Source: Notamacropus eugenii (taxonomy: Eukaryota > Chordata > Mammalia > Diprotodontia > Macropodidae). From it: 64,000 nucleotides of DNA. The DNA is taken from positions 212,900,116 through 212,964,115 of the forward strand of contig NC_092877.1 of NCBI RefSeq assembly GCF_028372415.1. Reading direction: 5' to 3'. The position numbers and the translations under genes are program-made. A model generated the notes under the pieces. The model was not told where the DNA came from. It was given only the letters and a program-made list of their open reading frames with translations, and did not search any database. Shown here in pieces: positions 22,266 through 34,060 of the stretch (positions are counted from its first letter, which is position 1; the number at the start of each line of letters is the position of its first letter).

Positions 22266-22584
22266 TATATCTTAAAATATGAAGTTAGTTTACTACTATT
22301 TTATCCTATTTATGTTAATGAATTATTATAGAATTTTTTTCATAACAAAAAAAGGAAAAAAATACTTACATCCATCTTAGGAGAAGAAAAGGTATCTGTG
22401 GCATAACCTTCAGTATTTTATATCGAATGACCAGAAGGAAGTTAGCACAACCACCTATTAAGAATTTACCTAAATTAAGTGATCAGTTGTTTTCGGGGAG
22501 ATGATGGTGATAAATAGTGGCTGAATTTACAAATCTAAAATTATTCATTGGCAGCAAACCTCACATATTCATTTATCACAGACC

Positions 22585-22755
22585 ATAGAATTGTAGAGCT
22601 GGAAGGAAGTTTGGAGAATTCAGCCCTCTCATTTTACAGATGAAGAGAATGGGATGAAAAAAGGGTTAAATGATTTGTCTAAGGTCCAAAATCACAGTTA
22701 ATTACGGTTCAAGTCAGAATCAGAATCCAAGTCCCAGACCTCTTCATCTTATATC
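22585..22755 (-). repeat. MIR/Ther1-type SINE
   Basis: GAGCTGGAAGGAAGTTTGGA, CTCTCATTTTACAGATGAAG and AATCCAAGTCCCAGACCTCT match in reverse. Confidence 0.65.
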
Positions 22756-23009
22756 ATGTGTGTGCACGCGTGGACACTTGTTTTAATCAGATGAAGTGAT
22801 CCTCCTGTGGATACTACTTTCGTAGGATTTTCTGCTTAAAATGAAATCACTTGGAAAGAATTCAAAGTAATTTGTTACAGCAGCCTATCTTTTTTACTTA
22901 GGCTTCCTGATACCAATGGGACCCTTTCAACTGATATAATTAGCAGACTCATTACACAGGTGGTCATTAGATTAAAACAATATGTTAACCATATATTAAT
23001 AAATAATCA

Positions 23010-23225
23010 CCATAACCATAGTTCACATCACAACTGTGCTTTACAGTTTACACATGGATTTGTATAAATTATCTCATTTGATCTTCCTTCCAACCCTAGG
23101 AGATAGTTATTTAAAATAGTTACAAAATGATTTATAAAAAATTGTAAAATATTTTTTTAAGCAACAGAGGCTAAATGACTTGTATAAAGTTACATGGTTG
23201 GTACAGTTGATTCTAAACCATATTA
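23010..23225 (-). repeat. MIR SINE
   Basis: TATCTCATTTGATCTTCCTT, CCAACCCTAGGAGATAGTTA and GGCTAAATGACTTGTATAAAG follow MIR in reverse. It is AT-rich and diverged. Confidence 0.5.
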
Positions 23226-23805
23226 TAGGCTGACACATTTATGCTCATTTGTTCTAAACATATTTCCAATATATCCTTGGCTTAGTATGTAATCTGTAGA
23301 ACTTCAACCCTTCCCCCCAACCCCCACTTACCCTAGGTTTACTGTTGCCTGTAAAGTCTAAACTGCTCATCCTGAACATGTAAGTCACTTCTCTTCTAGG
23401 TCCTTGCTTGGATATTTCTTGCAGCTATGCTCCTGTAATTAGATTAGCCATGTGGTTTGTTTGTTTATTTATTTTTTGCTTGTGTAAATTCTGTCTTCAA
23501 TAAAGGTCTCTTGATTGTGGCTCAGAATAGAGTACTTGATCTCTCAATTCCTTTCATAGTCAGGAAGCTGTTGGCTCCCAATACATATTTTGCTACCTGT
23601 GCTTTTTCCCCATGAAAATTTCACTAAGTATATCCTGTCCCCAGGGGAAAGTTATCTTTCCCTTTTCACAATTTTCACTGCACTTTGCATTCATTCGTTT
23701 GTTTATTCATGTATCTATCATTTATTTAACCATTCCTTTGCATTTATCTCACCCTCTCTTTGATCTGAATTATATGTATAGCTGCCCTTTGTTCCAATTA
23801 AAGGT
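23226..23805. other. unassigned stretch
   Basis: Nothing recognised. Short L2-like or SINE-like words occur but no alignable block. Confidence 0.4.
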
Positions 23806-24131
23806 ACTCAACTAGCTAGATAACACAGTGGATAGAGCACCAGTGCAGGAGTCAGGAGGACCTGAGTTCAAATCTCATCTCAGTCACTTGACACTCACTA
23901 GCTGTGTGACCTTGGGCAAGTCACTTAACCCCAAATGCCTCATCCTGGGTCATCTCCAATCATCCTGATGAATATCTGGTCACTGGATTCAGATGGCTCT
24001 GGAGGAGAAGTGAGGCTGGTGACCTACACAGCCCTCCCTCACTCAAAATAAAGTCAAGTGCAAGTCATATCATTATTTCTCTGATGGCATGGCCTTCTTC
24101 GGCAATGAAGGACGAACACACACTCAACTAG
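23806..24131 (+). mobile_element. RTE-tailed SINE, full length with duplication
   Basis: The element (23816-24121) has a tRNA-derived head with a B-box-like GAGTTCAAATC, the core with GCTGTGTGACCTTGGGCAAG, and an RTE-type tail through GATGGCATGGCCTTCTTCGG to the end GGACGAACACACA. It is flanked by a perfect 10-base duplication ACTCAACTAG at 23806-23815 and 24122-24131. The SINE at 33207-33515 belongs to the same family. Confidence 0.9.
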
Positions 24132-24189
24132 TAATATACTATGCTACAATGTACTAGCAATATACTCAACCACGTACCTTATACATAGA

Positions 24190-24360
24190 TTATAAGCTCT
24201 GGCTCAGGATTGAGAGAACCTAGGTTCAAATCCCACCTCTAACACCATCTATATAACTTTGAGTGTATCACTTGGATTCAATTCCTTTTTTTGAAGAGTA
24301 GGGGGCTGGAATGAAATTACCTTTGAGGTTCCCTTCTGACATGAAATTTATTTTCCTATG
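24190..24360 (+). repeat. MIR-type SINE
   Basis: ACCTAGGTTCAAATCCCACC and GAGGTTCCCTTCTGACATGA are head and tail text of the MIR/Ther1 group in sense. Confidence 0.55.
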
Positions 24361-24799
24361 GATTGATTTCCAGAACACAAACAAGAGACCCTAAGGACAT
24401 GATAGTGCATTCATTTTTCTTTCTGTCTAGGTTCCTCTCTGACTATGGTTAGCATAACTGATCTTAATGAGAAACTGGGAGCTAGTTTCTGAGACCAACT
24501 ATTAGTGTCCCATTTTTTTCCCTCTTTATCCCCTTTGAAACTAGTTTTGAAGACTTCTGCATCCATGCTAATCACCCCTTTAAAAGTACCCCAATTTAGA
24601 CCCTAGTGTCCCTAAAATATATTTCTTCCTGCTTTTGTGTTTTTGTTTGTGTTATTGCTCCAATTTAAAATAAACAGACAACAAAATAAATCACTACATA
24701 AGCCCCATCCTCCCTTCCCTACCTAAGTAAATCCAACCCCTGCTTCAGGATTCCTAGTGAATTCCAATGCCTCTGGGAAGCCTTTTTTTTTGCAAATTC

Positions 24800-24885
24800 T
24801 AACTCACCCTGACTTCCTCCTTGTTTCAGTAAAATGTAAGCTCCTTGAAGGTAAGAACAGTTCCATTTTTTTCTTTGCATAGAAA
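24800..24885 (+). repeat. L2 LINE 3' UTR fragment
   Basis: TGTAAGCTCCTTGAAGGTAA then AACAGTTCC follow the L2 3' UTR. A second possible L2 scrap (CTCACCACAATGCCT) occurs at 25115-25130, with about 200 unassigned bases between. A 134-codon antisense frame spanning this area is not a gene. Confidence 0.45.
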
Positions 24886-25194
24886 ATGCGAAGAAGATGC
24901 AGAAGATCCTGCTCCTATTTGCCAAAAGTTTGTTAAATGGAATTAACTTGTTTGAATTCCTTCTCATAGATAACATTAGCTGTGTATATAACACACCCAT
25001 ACATGCTAGACGATCGTATTTTTGTACAATGGGTTTGTGTCTCATTTCCTCAATGAGGCTATCAATGATCTCATAATAGAAACTATGTCTTTCTTCTTTT
25101 AGGTCCCCCACAGTACTCACCACAATGCCTTATTGATGAAAAGGGTTAGGGACTGAACCTGAGGTTTCATTGGTATGTAAGACTATCATGTGAG

Positions 25195-25375
25195 AAAACG
25201 CCTTCTGCTCAGCAACTTCTCAATAAATTGTCATCTTAGAAAAAAGCCTAGAGCCCTGAGAAGCAAAGTGATTTGCTCAGGGTCCCACACATGTCTAAGG
25301 CAGGATTCGAACCTGTATCTGCCTAGTTACCTCTCTAGCCATAGCCTTCTTGACTCTGACATAGCAAGCATTCAA
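25195..25375 (-). repeat. MIR-type SINE
   Basis: AAGTGATTTGCTCAGGGTCC, AGGCAGGATTCGAACCTG and CTGCCTAGTTACC follow MIR in reverse. Confidence 0.6.
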
Positions 25376-26155
25376 CACATATTTGAAGAATTGAAATTCT
25401 ATTGCAACTGCCCAGTTTTCACATGGTAATTAGAAACGTCTGAGAATCCATCATCCCATCATTAGAGGCAATTCTTCTACTAGCCTGCTCAAACTTTATG
25501 ATGATTATTCATTTCCTCCATAAGTCCTCACAGGACTCATACCATATTCTAGGTTGGAAGTTCCTTTCACTTTTTATACTGTTTGATGGGAGGTGGAGGA
25601 GGGGTACCAACATAGCACGAGGACTGCCATCTTCCACTCTTGTTTTGTGACTGGTCCAGCTGCCTTTTTGATTACACAAGTCCTTGATTACGTATTTTAT
25701 GGCACTTTTGTCACGTGCAAGTGATAGTATGTAATATACTGTAGACTGCTCATGCCCATCTGCCTCTTCCCATTGCTGTAGCTATCACCTGCAATCTGGA
25801 CTATTCAGGGAAAGTTGAATTGAATACATCTTATACATAACTGAGAAATACTGTTGCTAAAAAATAAGGCTTTTTCATAATCCTCTCTGTTAACAAATAG
25901 TTAACCACAAAATACAAGAGTAGTATGCACTCTCGGTTGCACTCTATTAGGTATTTTGGCTTATCTGTTTCTTAGGAAAGCTCTTTGGGTGTTTGTTGGG
26001 GGAAACCTGCTATATCCACACAAAAGGTATCATGTTTTTAAAATATGTGCTTTTGCATCAGTGGACAGCTGGGGATCGTTGAAAGCAGTGCAAAATTTCC
26101 TACATACAATCTAGTAGGAAGAATCTATTTCCCCAATCCAATTCTGTATGGACTT
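25376..26155. other. unassigned stretch
   Basis: No gene or repeat recognised. Confidence 0.45.
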
Positions 26156-26159
26156 GTGA

Positions 26160-26400
26160 AAATATGTGATCAATTGCTAGCAATAATTTTTAAAGTACCT
26201 TCTATGTCTCAGGTACTATGCTTACTATTGGAGTACAAAGAAAAAATGAAACAGTCCCTTCCCTCAGGGAGATTACATTCTATCAGAGAAGATAGTGTAT
26301 GTCTGTGTCATATATGTAATTATATATAAAATACATTCCAAATAAATAAAAGGTAATTTGGTAGGTGAAGAGTCATAGCAGCTTGAAGCATCATACACAA
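26160..26400 (-). repeat. L2 LINE 3' end
   Basis: TCTCAGGTACTATGCTTACT, AAACAGTCCCTTCCCTCAGG and ATTACATTCTATCAGAGAAG are the reverse complement of the L2 3' UTR. Confidence 0.7.
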
Positions 26401-26635
26401 TTAAGTGACTTTGACTTTTCTATTGACTGACCCTAGTCAGTAGCTTCATGAGAGACAAAAAACCAGGTTGCCAGCTGAAGATAGAGACTGTTTGTTAAGT
26501 AGTACATGCTACCAACATAATTTATATGACTTTTTCTTTACACTTTTGTAAAACAAAATGTCAATGTTAATGAGTCAATTCTAAAAGTGAAGTCAAATAT
26601 AGACCTCTAAATTTTTTTGCAAAAGTTACAGCAAG

Positions 26636-26672
26636 TAGATGTGTATGTATGTATGTGTGTATGTGTGTGGAT
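26636..26672. repeat. (GTAT)n-like simple repeat
   Basis: GTATGTATGTATGTGTGTAT-type units. Bases 26673-27450 hold nothing I can name. Confidence 0.7.
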
Positions 26673-27454
26673 GAGACCTCCAAAGGTCACAGCCTTGCTG
26701 AAAGAGAACAATTTTAAAGAAAATTCCTCGGTTTAAAACAGACCTTTTGAAGGAGTATGAAAGGTTATGGCTAGACTCTCCATTTCTTCCCCGTCAGGAG
26801 TCGGTTAGTTGTGTTTAGGACTTAAATAAATTTGAAGCCTGGGAATCTTGCCTTTAATTTGAAACATGGGCTCCCATATGGTTTCTGCTATTTATTTATT
26901 TGGGAAAACACACTCTACTTTATTAATGAGCTTACACAGGCCAAAATGAATCACTACAATGCCTACAGAGTGCCCACTTAGCACATTCTCAGTTCAAAAA
27001 CATTATCCAAAGAAGCATCAGGTGAAGAAACAGATGAGTACAATAAAATGAGTCGTCCCCCACAGTAGCAGACTAAAATACTCTGAGGGTGACCCTGGCT
27101 AAGTGGTTAGGCAATTTTTCTCTTAATTAAAAGAAAACAATCTTATGTGGTATAAACTGTTCCTGTTTGTGAATGACATACAGTTGAGAGAATGAATTGT
27201 TTGGTCTTGTGAATTACCTCTTTTCCATTAGGTTTGGGCTCTAAAGAACTCACTGTTGGTTATAGCACCTTTGGGATTATTTCCAACATACACACTAGTG
27301 ACAATCAATTTCCAAGGGTTCTTTTAACTTCTTTGCCTCTCTATTTAACCTGGTTTTGTTTGGGAAACGAATCTCATGCTTATTAATCATTTTCCTGATG
27401 GTGCATATGAGACTATTCAATCTCATTGATTTTAAAGAAAACAATAATAAGAAT

Positions 27455-27600
27455 TTAAAAGAATCACATAAGGAACCTTAGCAATCATGTAATCCAATTT
27501 GACAGTTTTACAGATGAAGAAATAGAGGGTCAAGAAGATAAATGACTTGTCCAAGGTGTCTTGGCAACTAGGTATCAGAGCATGGATTTGTGTAATATTA
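27455..27600 (-). repeat. MIR/Ther1-type SINE
   Basis: AACCTTAGCAATCATGTAAT, GTTTTACAGATGAAGAAATA and AAATGACTTGTCCAAGGTGT match in reverse. Confidence 0.6.
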
Positions 27601-27639
27601 CTATTTAAGAATGCGTTTGCATCTGCTATATAGTTTTTT

Positions 27640-27790
27640 CTTCTAATGTGAAGGAAGTATGACAGATATTAGCTCCATTTTAAAAAGTAGAATTTGATGT
27701 CCAGAAAAGTTAAGTGACTTGTCTTGGGACGTTAAACTGAAACTAGAATACAAGTCTGCTCTTTTAATGGAAACATAGATTCCATACGAG
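27640..27790 (-). repeat. MIR SINE fragment
   Basis: GAAAAGTTAAGTGACTTGTC and TAGAATACAAGTCTGCTCT follow MIR in reverse. Confidence 0.5.
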
Positions 27791-27829
27791 GCTGTTATAA
27801 TGTGTAAATAGTTAACTGAATCAACTCAT

Positions 27830-27870
27830 TCCTTCTTTCCTTCCTTTCTTCTTTCTTTCTTTCTTTCTTT
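27830..27870. repeat. (CTTT)n simple repeat
   Basis: CCTTCTTTCC then TTTCTTTCTTTCTTTC, with pyrimidine-rich flanks to about 27898. Confidence 0.85.
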
Positions 27871-28079
27871 TGGTCTTTCCTCTCTTTTTCCCTTCCCTCC
27901 ATAAAAATTAGAAAATTTTAGTCACTAATGTAGTTACGTAAATCAATCATAAGATTGGGCTTCAAGAGACCTTAGACTGAGGAAAGAGTGACAAACATGG
28001 AGTTAAAAAATCTTTCAAATCTTACCTTTGGAATTTGCTATCTGTGAAACCATTGGCAAGTCTATGAGCCATAGTCTTC

Positions 28080-29995
28080 TTTTTTATTTTTTTTAAATTA
28101 TTTATTTTTAGTTTACTACATTTAGTTCCACAAGCTTTTGAGTTTCAAATTTTCTCCTCCTCCCCAAGACAGCATGCAATCTGATATAGGCTCTACATAT
28201 ACATTCACATTAAACATATTTTCACATTAGTCATTTTGCAAAGAAGAATTATAACCATTGGAATGAACCACAGGAAAGAAGAAACAAAACAAAAGAGAGA
28301 AAATAGTGTGCTTCAATCTGCATTCACAGTCCATAATTCTTCCTCTGGATGTGGATAGCATTTTCCATTATGAGCCTTTTGGAGTTGTTTTAAACCTTTC
28401 GTTGCTGAAAAGAGCCAAGTCTATCAAAGTTAGTCATCACACTGTGTCTGTAATGGTGTTCTCCTGGTTCTGCTCCCCTCACTCAGCATCAGTTTGTATA
28501 AATTTTGCAGGTTTTTCTGAAGTCCTCCTGCTCATCATTTCTTATAGTATAGACCATTACATTTTATATATCAACTTGTTCAGCCATTCCTCAATTGATG
28601 GGCATCCCCTCAATTTCCAATTCCTGGCCACCAAAAAAGAATTGCTATAAATATTTTTGTACATGTGGGTTCTTTTCCCATTTGCACGATTTCTTTGGGA
28701 TACAGCTCTAGAAGTCATATTGCAGGGTCCAAGGGTATGTACATTTTTATAACCCTTTGGGCAAAATTCCAAATTGATCTCCAAAAATGGTTGTACTAGT
28801 TCACAACTATACCAACAATGTATTAGTGTTCAGATTTTCCTACATCTTCTTCAGCATTTTTAATTTTCTTGTTTTGTCATGTTAGCCAATCTGACAGGTG
28901 TGATGTGGTACCTCAGAGTTGCTTTGATTTGCAGCTTTCTAATCAAGAGTAATTTGGAGCATATTTTTCATATGACTATAGATAGCTTTAATTTCTTCCA
29001 CTGAAAACTGCCTGTTCATATCCTTTAGCCCTTTATAAATTGGGGAATGACTTGTATTCTTTTAAATTTGGCTCTGTTCTCTATATATTTTAGAAATGAG
29101 GCCTTTATCAGAGACACCATAAAAATACTTTCCCAGTTTTCTGCTTTCCTTCTAATCTTCTTTGCAATGGCTTTGTTTGTACAAAAACTTTTCAATTTAA
29201 TGTAATTAAAATTATTCATTTTGCATTTCATAATGTTCTCTATGTCTTGTTTGACCATAAATTCTTTCATTCTCCATAAATCTGACAGGTAAAGTATTCC
29301 TTGCTTTCCCAGTTTGCTTATTGTGTTAGCCTTTATATCTAATTGGTTTACCCATTTGGAATTTATTTTGGTATATGGTGCAAGATATTGACCTATGCCC
29401 AGTTTCTGCCATACTATTTTCCAGTTTTCTCAGCAGTTTTTGTTAAATAGTGATCTCTTATCCCAGAAGCTGGAGTCTTTGGGTTTATCAAATAGGAGAT
29501 TACTGTAGTTATTGACCACTGTGTTTTGCGTACCTAATCTATTCCATTGATCCACCACTCTATTTCTTAGCCAATACCAAGTGGTTTTGATGATTTCTGC
29601 TTTATAATACAATTTAAGATCTGGAATGGCAAGGTCACCTTACCTAGCATTTCTTTTCATTAATTCCCTGGAGCTTCTGGGCTTTTTGTTCTTTCAGATG
29701 AGTTTTGTTTTTTTTTTTCTAGCTCTATCAAATAATTTTTTGGTAGTTTGATTTGTGTGGCACTGAATAAGTAAATTAATTTAGGTAGAATTGTCATTTT
29801 TATTATATTAGTTCCATCTACACACAAGCAACTAATGTTTTTCCAGTTATTTAGACCTCACTTTATTTGTGTGAAAAGTGTTTTGTAATTATGTTCATAT
29901 AGTTCCTGGGTTTGTTTTGGCAGGTAGATTCCAAAATATTTTATAATTAGTCTTATTTTTTGTGGGACATAGATATCAATATCTGAAATATCTGC
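28080..29995 (-). mobile_element. L1 LINE, 5'-truncated antisense copy
   Basis: The left edge is a T-run (28080-28110), which is the A tail read on the other strand. The 3' UTR follows (to about 28330), then the C-terminal half of ORF2. The + strand text CAATTGATGGGCATCCCCTC, AATGAGGCCTTTATCAGAGA, GCTTTATAATACAATTTAAG and GGCACTGAATAAGTAAATTA is the standard antisense reading of marsupial L1 ORF2. The copy stops at about 29995, within ORF2. Open frames reach only 60-114 codons, so it is broken many times. Confidence 0.9.
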
Positions 29996-29999
29996 TTCA

Positions 30000-30072
30000 C
30001 ACAGGATTACTGTAAGGCTCAAACAACATAGCATAGAAAGAGCTTTGAAAGTCTACAAGTACCACATTGCTC
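30000..30072 (+). repeat. MIR tail fragment
   Basis: GGATTACTGTAAGGCTCAAA and AGCTTTGAAAGTCTACAAGT are the 3' part of MIR in sense, cut by the adjoining triplet repeat. Confidence 0.45.
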
Positions 30073-30073
30073 C

Positions 30074-30102
30074 TGCTGCTACTACTACTACCACTACTAC
30101 TT

Positions 30103-30177
<75 letters not shown>

Positions 30178-30184
30178 TTACAAC

Positions 30185-30220
<36 letters not shown>
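30074..30220. repeat. (CTA)n-(GAT)n compound microsatellite
   Basis: About 100 bases of CTA/CTG units (30074-30176), a short TTACAA junction, then about 11 GAT units (30186-30220). The 102-codon + strand frame across it (poly-Thr then poly-Asp) is an artefact of the repeat. Confidence 0.95.
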
Positions 30221-30221
30221 C

Positions 30222-30370
30222 CTAGCCCAAATCCCTCATTTTGCAGTTAAGAGATCTGAGGAACAGAGGGGCTATGTGACTTATAGTTGCATGACTTACA
30301 TAGTTCTACAGGTTGTATGTAGCAATGTAGAAGATAAAGCCCAGGTTTTCTGACTCCAAATCTAGTATTC
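30222..30370 (-). repeat. MIR SINE fragment
   Basis: CTCATTTTGCAGTTAAGAGA, AGCCCAGGTTTTCTGACTCC and ATCTAGTATTC match MIR in reverse. Confidence 0.55.
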
Positions 30371-30604
30371 TTTCTAATAAACCATGTTAACATTCCTGTT
30401 GTGGAATCAAGTCACTGCAGGAATCAGTTTTGAATAAACTGCCTCGTCAACCTCAGCTACATTCATACTATGAACCTGTTCTCACTTTGAACTCATAATT
30501 CCTTAACTTCAGTTCCTAAGAATATGGACCCCCACTTTAGTCACACATAGATATATTCATACCTTGGAACCTCCAGGCATTTTGCAGTCTTGCCAAATTG
30601 ATTG

Positions 30605-30800
30605 AATTTCTGTCTCTTGAACACACCCTCTCCCCTCCATGCCTTTGCATTTGCTGTTCCCTGTGCTTTGAAGGTTTTTCTTCCCCTCTTTTTTTAACCT
30701 GTTGAATTCTCATTCATCATTAAAACCCACATCAAATGTCACCTTTTCCAGGAAGACTTCTTTTATGCCCCCAAACATTTACCTTCAAACTTCAGATAGG
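30605..30800 (+). repeat. L2 LINE 3' part
   Basis: CATTTGCTGTTCCCTGTGCT, ACATCAAATGTCACCTTTTC and CAGGAAGACTTCTTTTATGC are the classical block just after L2 ORF2. Confidence 0.75.
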
Positions 30801-30869
30801 ATTTTCTTTCATATCTGTCTAATCACCATCATCCTCATCCTCATCATTATCATTGCTTTTATTAACAAT

Positions 30870-32830
30870 AATAGAGGAGACAGAGCCAAGACGGCAGATA
30901 GAAAAGAAACACTACAGTGAAATCATCGGTACAAACTCCTTTTAACATATCTAGAAAATATATCAGACCAAATCCCTATGGAAAATTCAGAAAAAACACA
31001 CACTGGTTCCAATGTCCAGCCCAGCATGTTACAGAGAGACAGAGACAGTGTTTGAAGACACTGGAGAAGGAGTTAGGCCAGGAGGATACTCCACAGGGAG
31101 CATTCTCCATGGGGAGCATTCTGGTACCTAGTGAAAGCCTGTGCATTAGGGTAAGAGGAGGACTCAGACAAATACTGGGCCACCCCCAAATCCATACCAG
31201 AGTATTGTGATGGAGACAGGTGCTAACTGGAGGTTTTGCTGCCCAGTATTTAATTTTAGGTCTCAAATCCAGGATGAATTGAGGAGACCTACTCATAGTA
31301 GTGGTGTCCCAGGGGAGAGAGGTCCTCAGAGGTGTACAGAAAAAAGAGGAGGAAGTTCAGAAGCCAGTAGAAACAATAATAGTGATATAGTTCAGACTTC
31401 TGGCTCAAAATAGATTCTCACTCCCAGTGTTTAGCCCAGTCTGCAGAGGAATAAACAAGGTGGGAAACAAAGACCAAAAGGGAGTCTGCAATTCTACCAC
31501 TCTGAGCCAATAGAAGTTTCCAGTTGGCTGGATCCAGTTGCTCAGACTCAAGTCCCAGGTTAGGAACTTGCAGAACTCAGAGAAGGGGAAAACAATCAGA
31601 CTTTGTCTTGGATGAGACCACTTTGGGTGAGACCACTAAAAGCTTGCAGGTCCCTAGCCTATCTCTGAAATATTAGAAAAACGCAACCCTCAATGTTCCA
31701 AGAAAGCCACAAGAGGACCAGGTCATGCCTTTACTCCAGAAGTGCTACAGAACTCAACCCTAACATTAAATCCAAAGTGAAGAAGTAGTCTGGAAAAATG
31801 GGCAAACCAATAAAAAAATCATATCATGATGAGCATGATGTTGTCAGGGATGCTCAAGACAGAAAGGCAAAAGAGATTGATTCCAAACATCTACCAATAA
31901 TACCTCAGAGGATACCACAGCTTGAGCACAGACTACAATTCCGAGAAAAGATGAAGCAAGAGTTAAATTAAAAAATTAAATGTTTTTATGATTAAAAGCA
32001 TAAATGGGAGATATGGCAGAAATAACTGGAAAAGGAACTAACAGTTTGGCACTAGAGGTACAAAAGCTTTCCCAAGCAACAAACTCCCTGAAAATTCAAA
32101 TGGTCTAAATAGAAGTTAATGACTTCGTGAAGCAATAAGAAATATTAAAATAAATGGCTAACAATTTTGAAAGAAATGTAAGGCATCTCATACAAAAACA
32201 AATGACATGGAAAAGAGGTCAAGGAGAAAAAATAATAAGTATTATGGGAGTATTTGAACACCATGACCAAAAAAGAAGTGCAGATATCATATTTCAAGAA
32301 ATCTTAAAAGAAAAGTGCTCAGAACTCTTAGAACCAGCAAGTAAAGTAAAGTAGGAATAGAAAGAATACACTGGTTACTTCCTAAAAGAAACCTCAGAAG
32401 TGAACTCTCAGAAACACTATAACCAAAATCTAGAGCTTTCAGTTCAAAGAAAAAATGTTGTCATCAGCCAGAAAGAAAGAATCCAAGTATCAAGGACCCA
32501 CAGTCAAAATCACACATAATTTAGTAGCCACCACTATAAAGGAGTAGAGAATTTGAAATATGATATTACAAAAAGCAAAGGATACAGGCTTTCAGGCAAA
32601 AAAAGCTTTCCCAGCAAAATTGAGTATAGTGCTACAGGGGTGGGGGTAGGGGAACGGATCTTGAGTGAAGTAGGGGACTTCCTAAATCTCCTGATAAAAA
32701 GACCAGAGCAAAAGAAAAACTTCAAAGTGCAAACACAGGAGCAAAGTGAAACATCAAAAAGGTAAACATGAATATGACAAAGGACTAAACAAAAATACAA
32801 ACTGCAGATTTGGGGAGAGAAAACATTTGT
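30870..32830 (+). mobile_element. HAL1-like / L1 5' region with ORF1
   Basis: It begins with GGAGACAGAGCCAAGACGGC, the typical L1 5' start. A 5' UTR of about 920 bases follows, then an ORF1 start at 31798 (MGKPIKKSYHDEHDV). ORF1 text continues, broken by stops, with an open part at 32154-32354 carrying IMGVFEHHDQKRSADIIFQE, which matches the L1/HAL1 ORF1 protein. After ORF1 (about 32760) there is no ORF2: the element ends in a short A-rich 3' part. This plan fits HAL1, the ORF1-only L1 relative. A 3'-truncated L1 is the alternative. The next 370 bases are AT-rich. Confidence 0.7.
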
Positions 32831-32874
32831 CCCCTTTGATCTCTTTCATCACCGTGGTTCACAGAGGAATTATT

Positions 32875-33195
32875 GATATTTATTTACTTATATATATGAT
32901 ATATAAAATATGTTAATAAATACTTAATATATATTATATATTTATTTATATATTTACTTATATATTTATATCTACATTTTGTATATTTTATATATGTTTA
33001 TATGTACATATTTATAAAATATATAAATATATATTTGTATATGCATTTCTATATTTTATATGTATTAATTTATATATTTACACATCCATATGTACCTATA
33101 GATTTATATATTTTATATATGCTTATATATAATATATACTAATATATATTTTCTATATATATTTATATATCTATATTTACTTATATATTTATACC
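32875..33195. repeat. TA-rich low-complexity tract
   Basis: About 320 bases of TATATTTATATA-type text with variable spacers. It follows the HAL1-like 3' end and stops at the SINE insertion point. Confidence 0.85.
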
Positions 33196-33199
33196 TACA

Positions 33200-33522
33200 T
33201 ATCTCTGTGTTTGTCCTTCATTGCTAAAGAAGACCACGCCATCAGAGACATGATGACATGACTTGCACTTGACTTTGTTTTGAGTGAGGGAGGGCTGTGC
33301 AGGTCACCAGCCTCACTTCTCCTCCAGAGCCATCTGAATCCAGTGACCAGATATTCATCAGGATGACTGGAGATGACCCAGGATGAGGCAATTGGGGTTA
33401 AGTGACTTGCCCAAGGTCACACAGCTAGTGAGTGTCAAGTGTCTGAGGTGAGATTTGAACTCAGGCCCTCCTGATTCCTGCACTGGTGCTCTATCCACTG
33501 TATCACCTAACTGCCTATCTCT
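33200..33522 (-). mobile_element. RTE-tailed SINE, full length with duplication
   Basis: This is the same family as the SINE at 23816, on the other strand. The tail (GTGTTTGTCCTTCATTGC) is at the left and the head (CTATCCACTGTATCACC) at the right. The element itself is 33207-33515, flanked by a 7-base TATCTCT duplication at 33200-33206 and 33516-33522. Confidence 0.85.
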
Positions 33523-33539
33523 CTCTCTCTCTCTGCCTC

Positions 33540-33587
<48 letters not shown>
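33523..33587. repeat. (CT)n-(GT)n microsatellite
   Basis: A CT run, a short TGCCTCTCAAT spacer, then about 22 GT units starting at 33545. It lies next to the SINE head. Confidence 0.95.
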
Positions 33588-33588
<1 letters not shown>

Positions 33589-33734
33589 GGGGTATTTCTT
33601 TTTGTTTTGTTTTGTTTTCTGTTCTCATGGGGGAGGGTTTGGGGTGAGAGAGTGAGAAGGTAGATCTTGGCTGATTAAAACAAATATATCTCTATCTTTA
33701 TATCATCTGTCTAACGAGCCATCTAGCTAACTTT

Positions 33735-34060
33735 CTAGGTGGGAGTGAGGTAGGAGTGCCTTCTGGGCATGGACAGCCTGTACAAAGGCACAGAGAGAGG
33801 AGATGAAATACCACATGTGGGGTACAGCAAGACATAATATACAACAACTCTGCAAAGATCCAGTGAAGTTAGATTAGGAAGAATTGTAAATGCCAGACAG
33901 AATCAGCATTTTCTCATAAAGGCAATAAGGAGTCACTGGAACTTCTTGAATATGTAAGCAATATGATCAGAAATATAATTTTGAAAGCTATATATAGAAG
34001 TCATAAAAAGGTTGGGATCTGTGCTAGTGAAGGGAGAATACCCACCAATGAAATCAGAGA
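33735..34060 (-). repeat. L2 LINE ORF2 end and 3' UTR
   Basis: GCCTTCTGGGCATGGACAGC, AATAAGGAGTCACTGGAACT and AGCAATATGATCAGAAATAT follow the L2 3' region in reverse. Confidence 0.6.

Noticed and set aside
24719-25123. 134-codon - strand frame with a plausible amino-acid mix
   Set aside because: It overlaps L2 3' UTR text, has no match I recognise, no promoter or splice context, and antisense frames of this size are common in such repeats.
30045-30353. 102-codon frame with poly-Thr and poly-Asp
   Set aside because: It is the direct translation of the CTA and GAT microsatellites between two SINE fragments.
32875-33195. AT-rich origin or scaffold-attachment site
   Set aside because: It is simple TA-rich text next to a LINE 3' end. 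Nothing beyond base composition supports a specific role.
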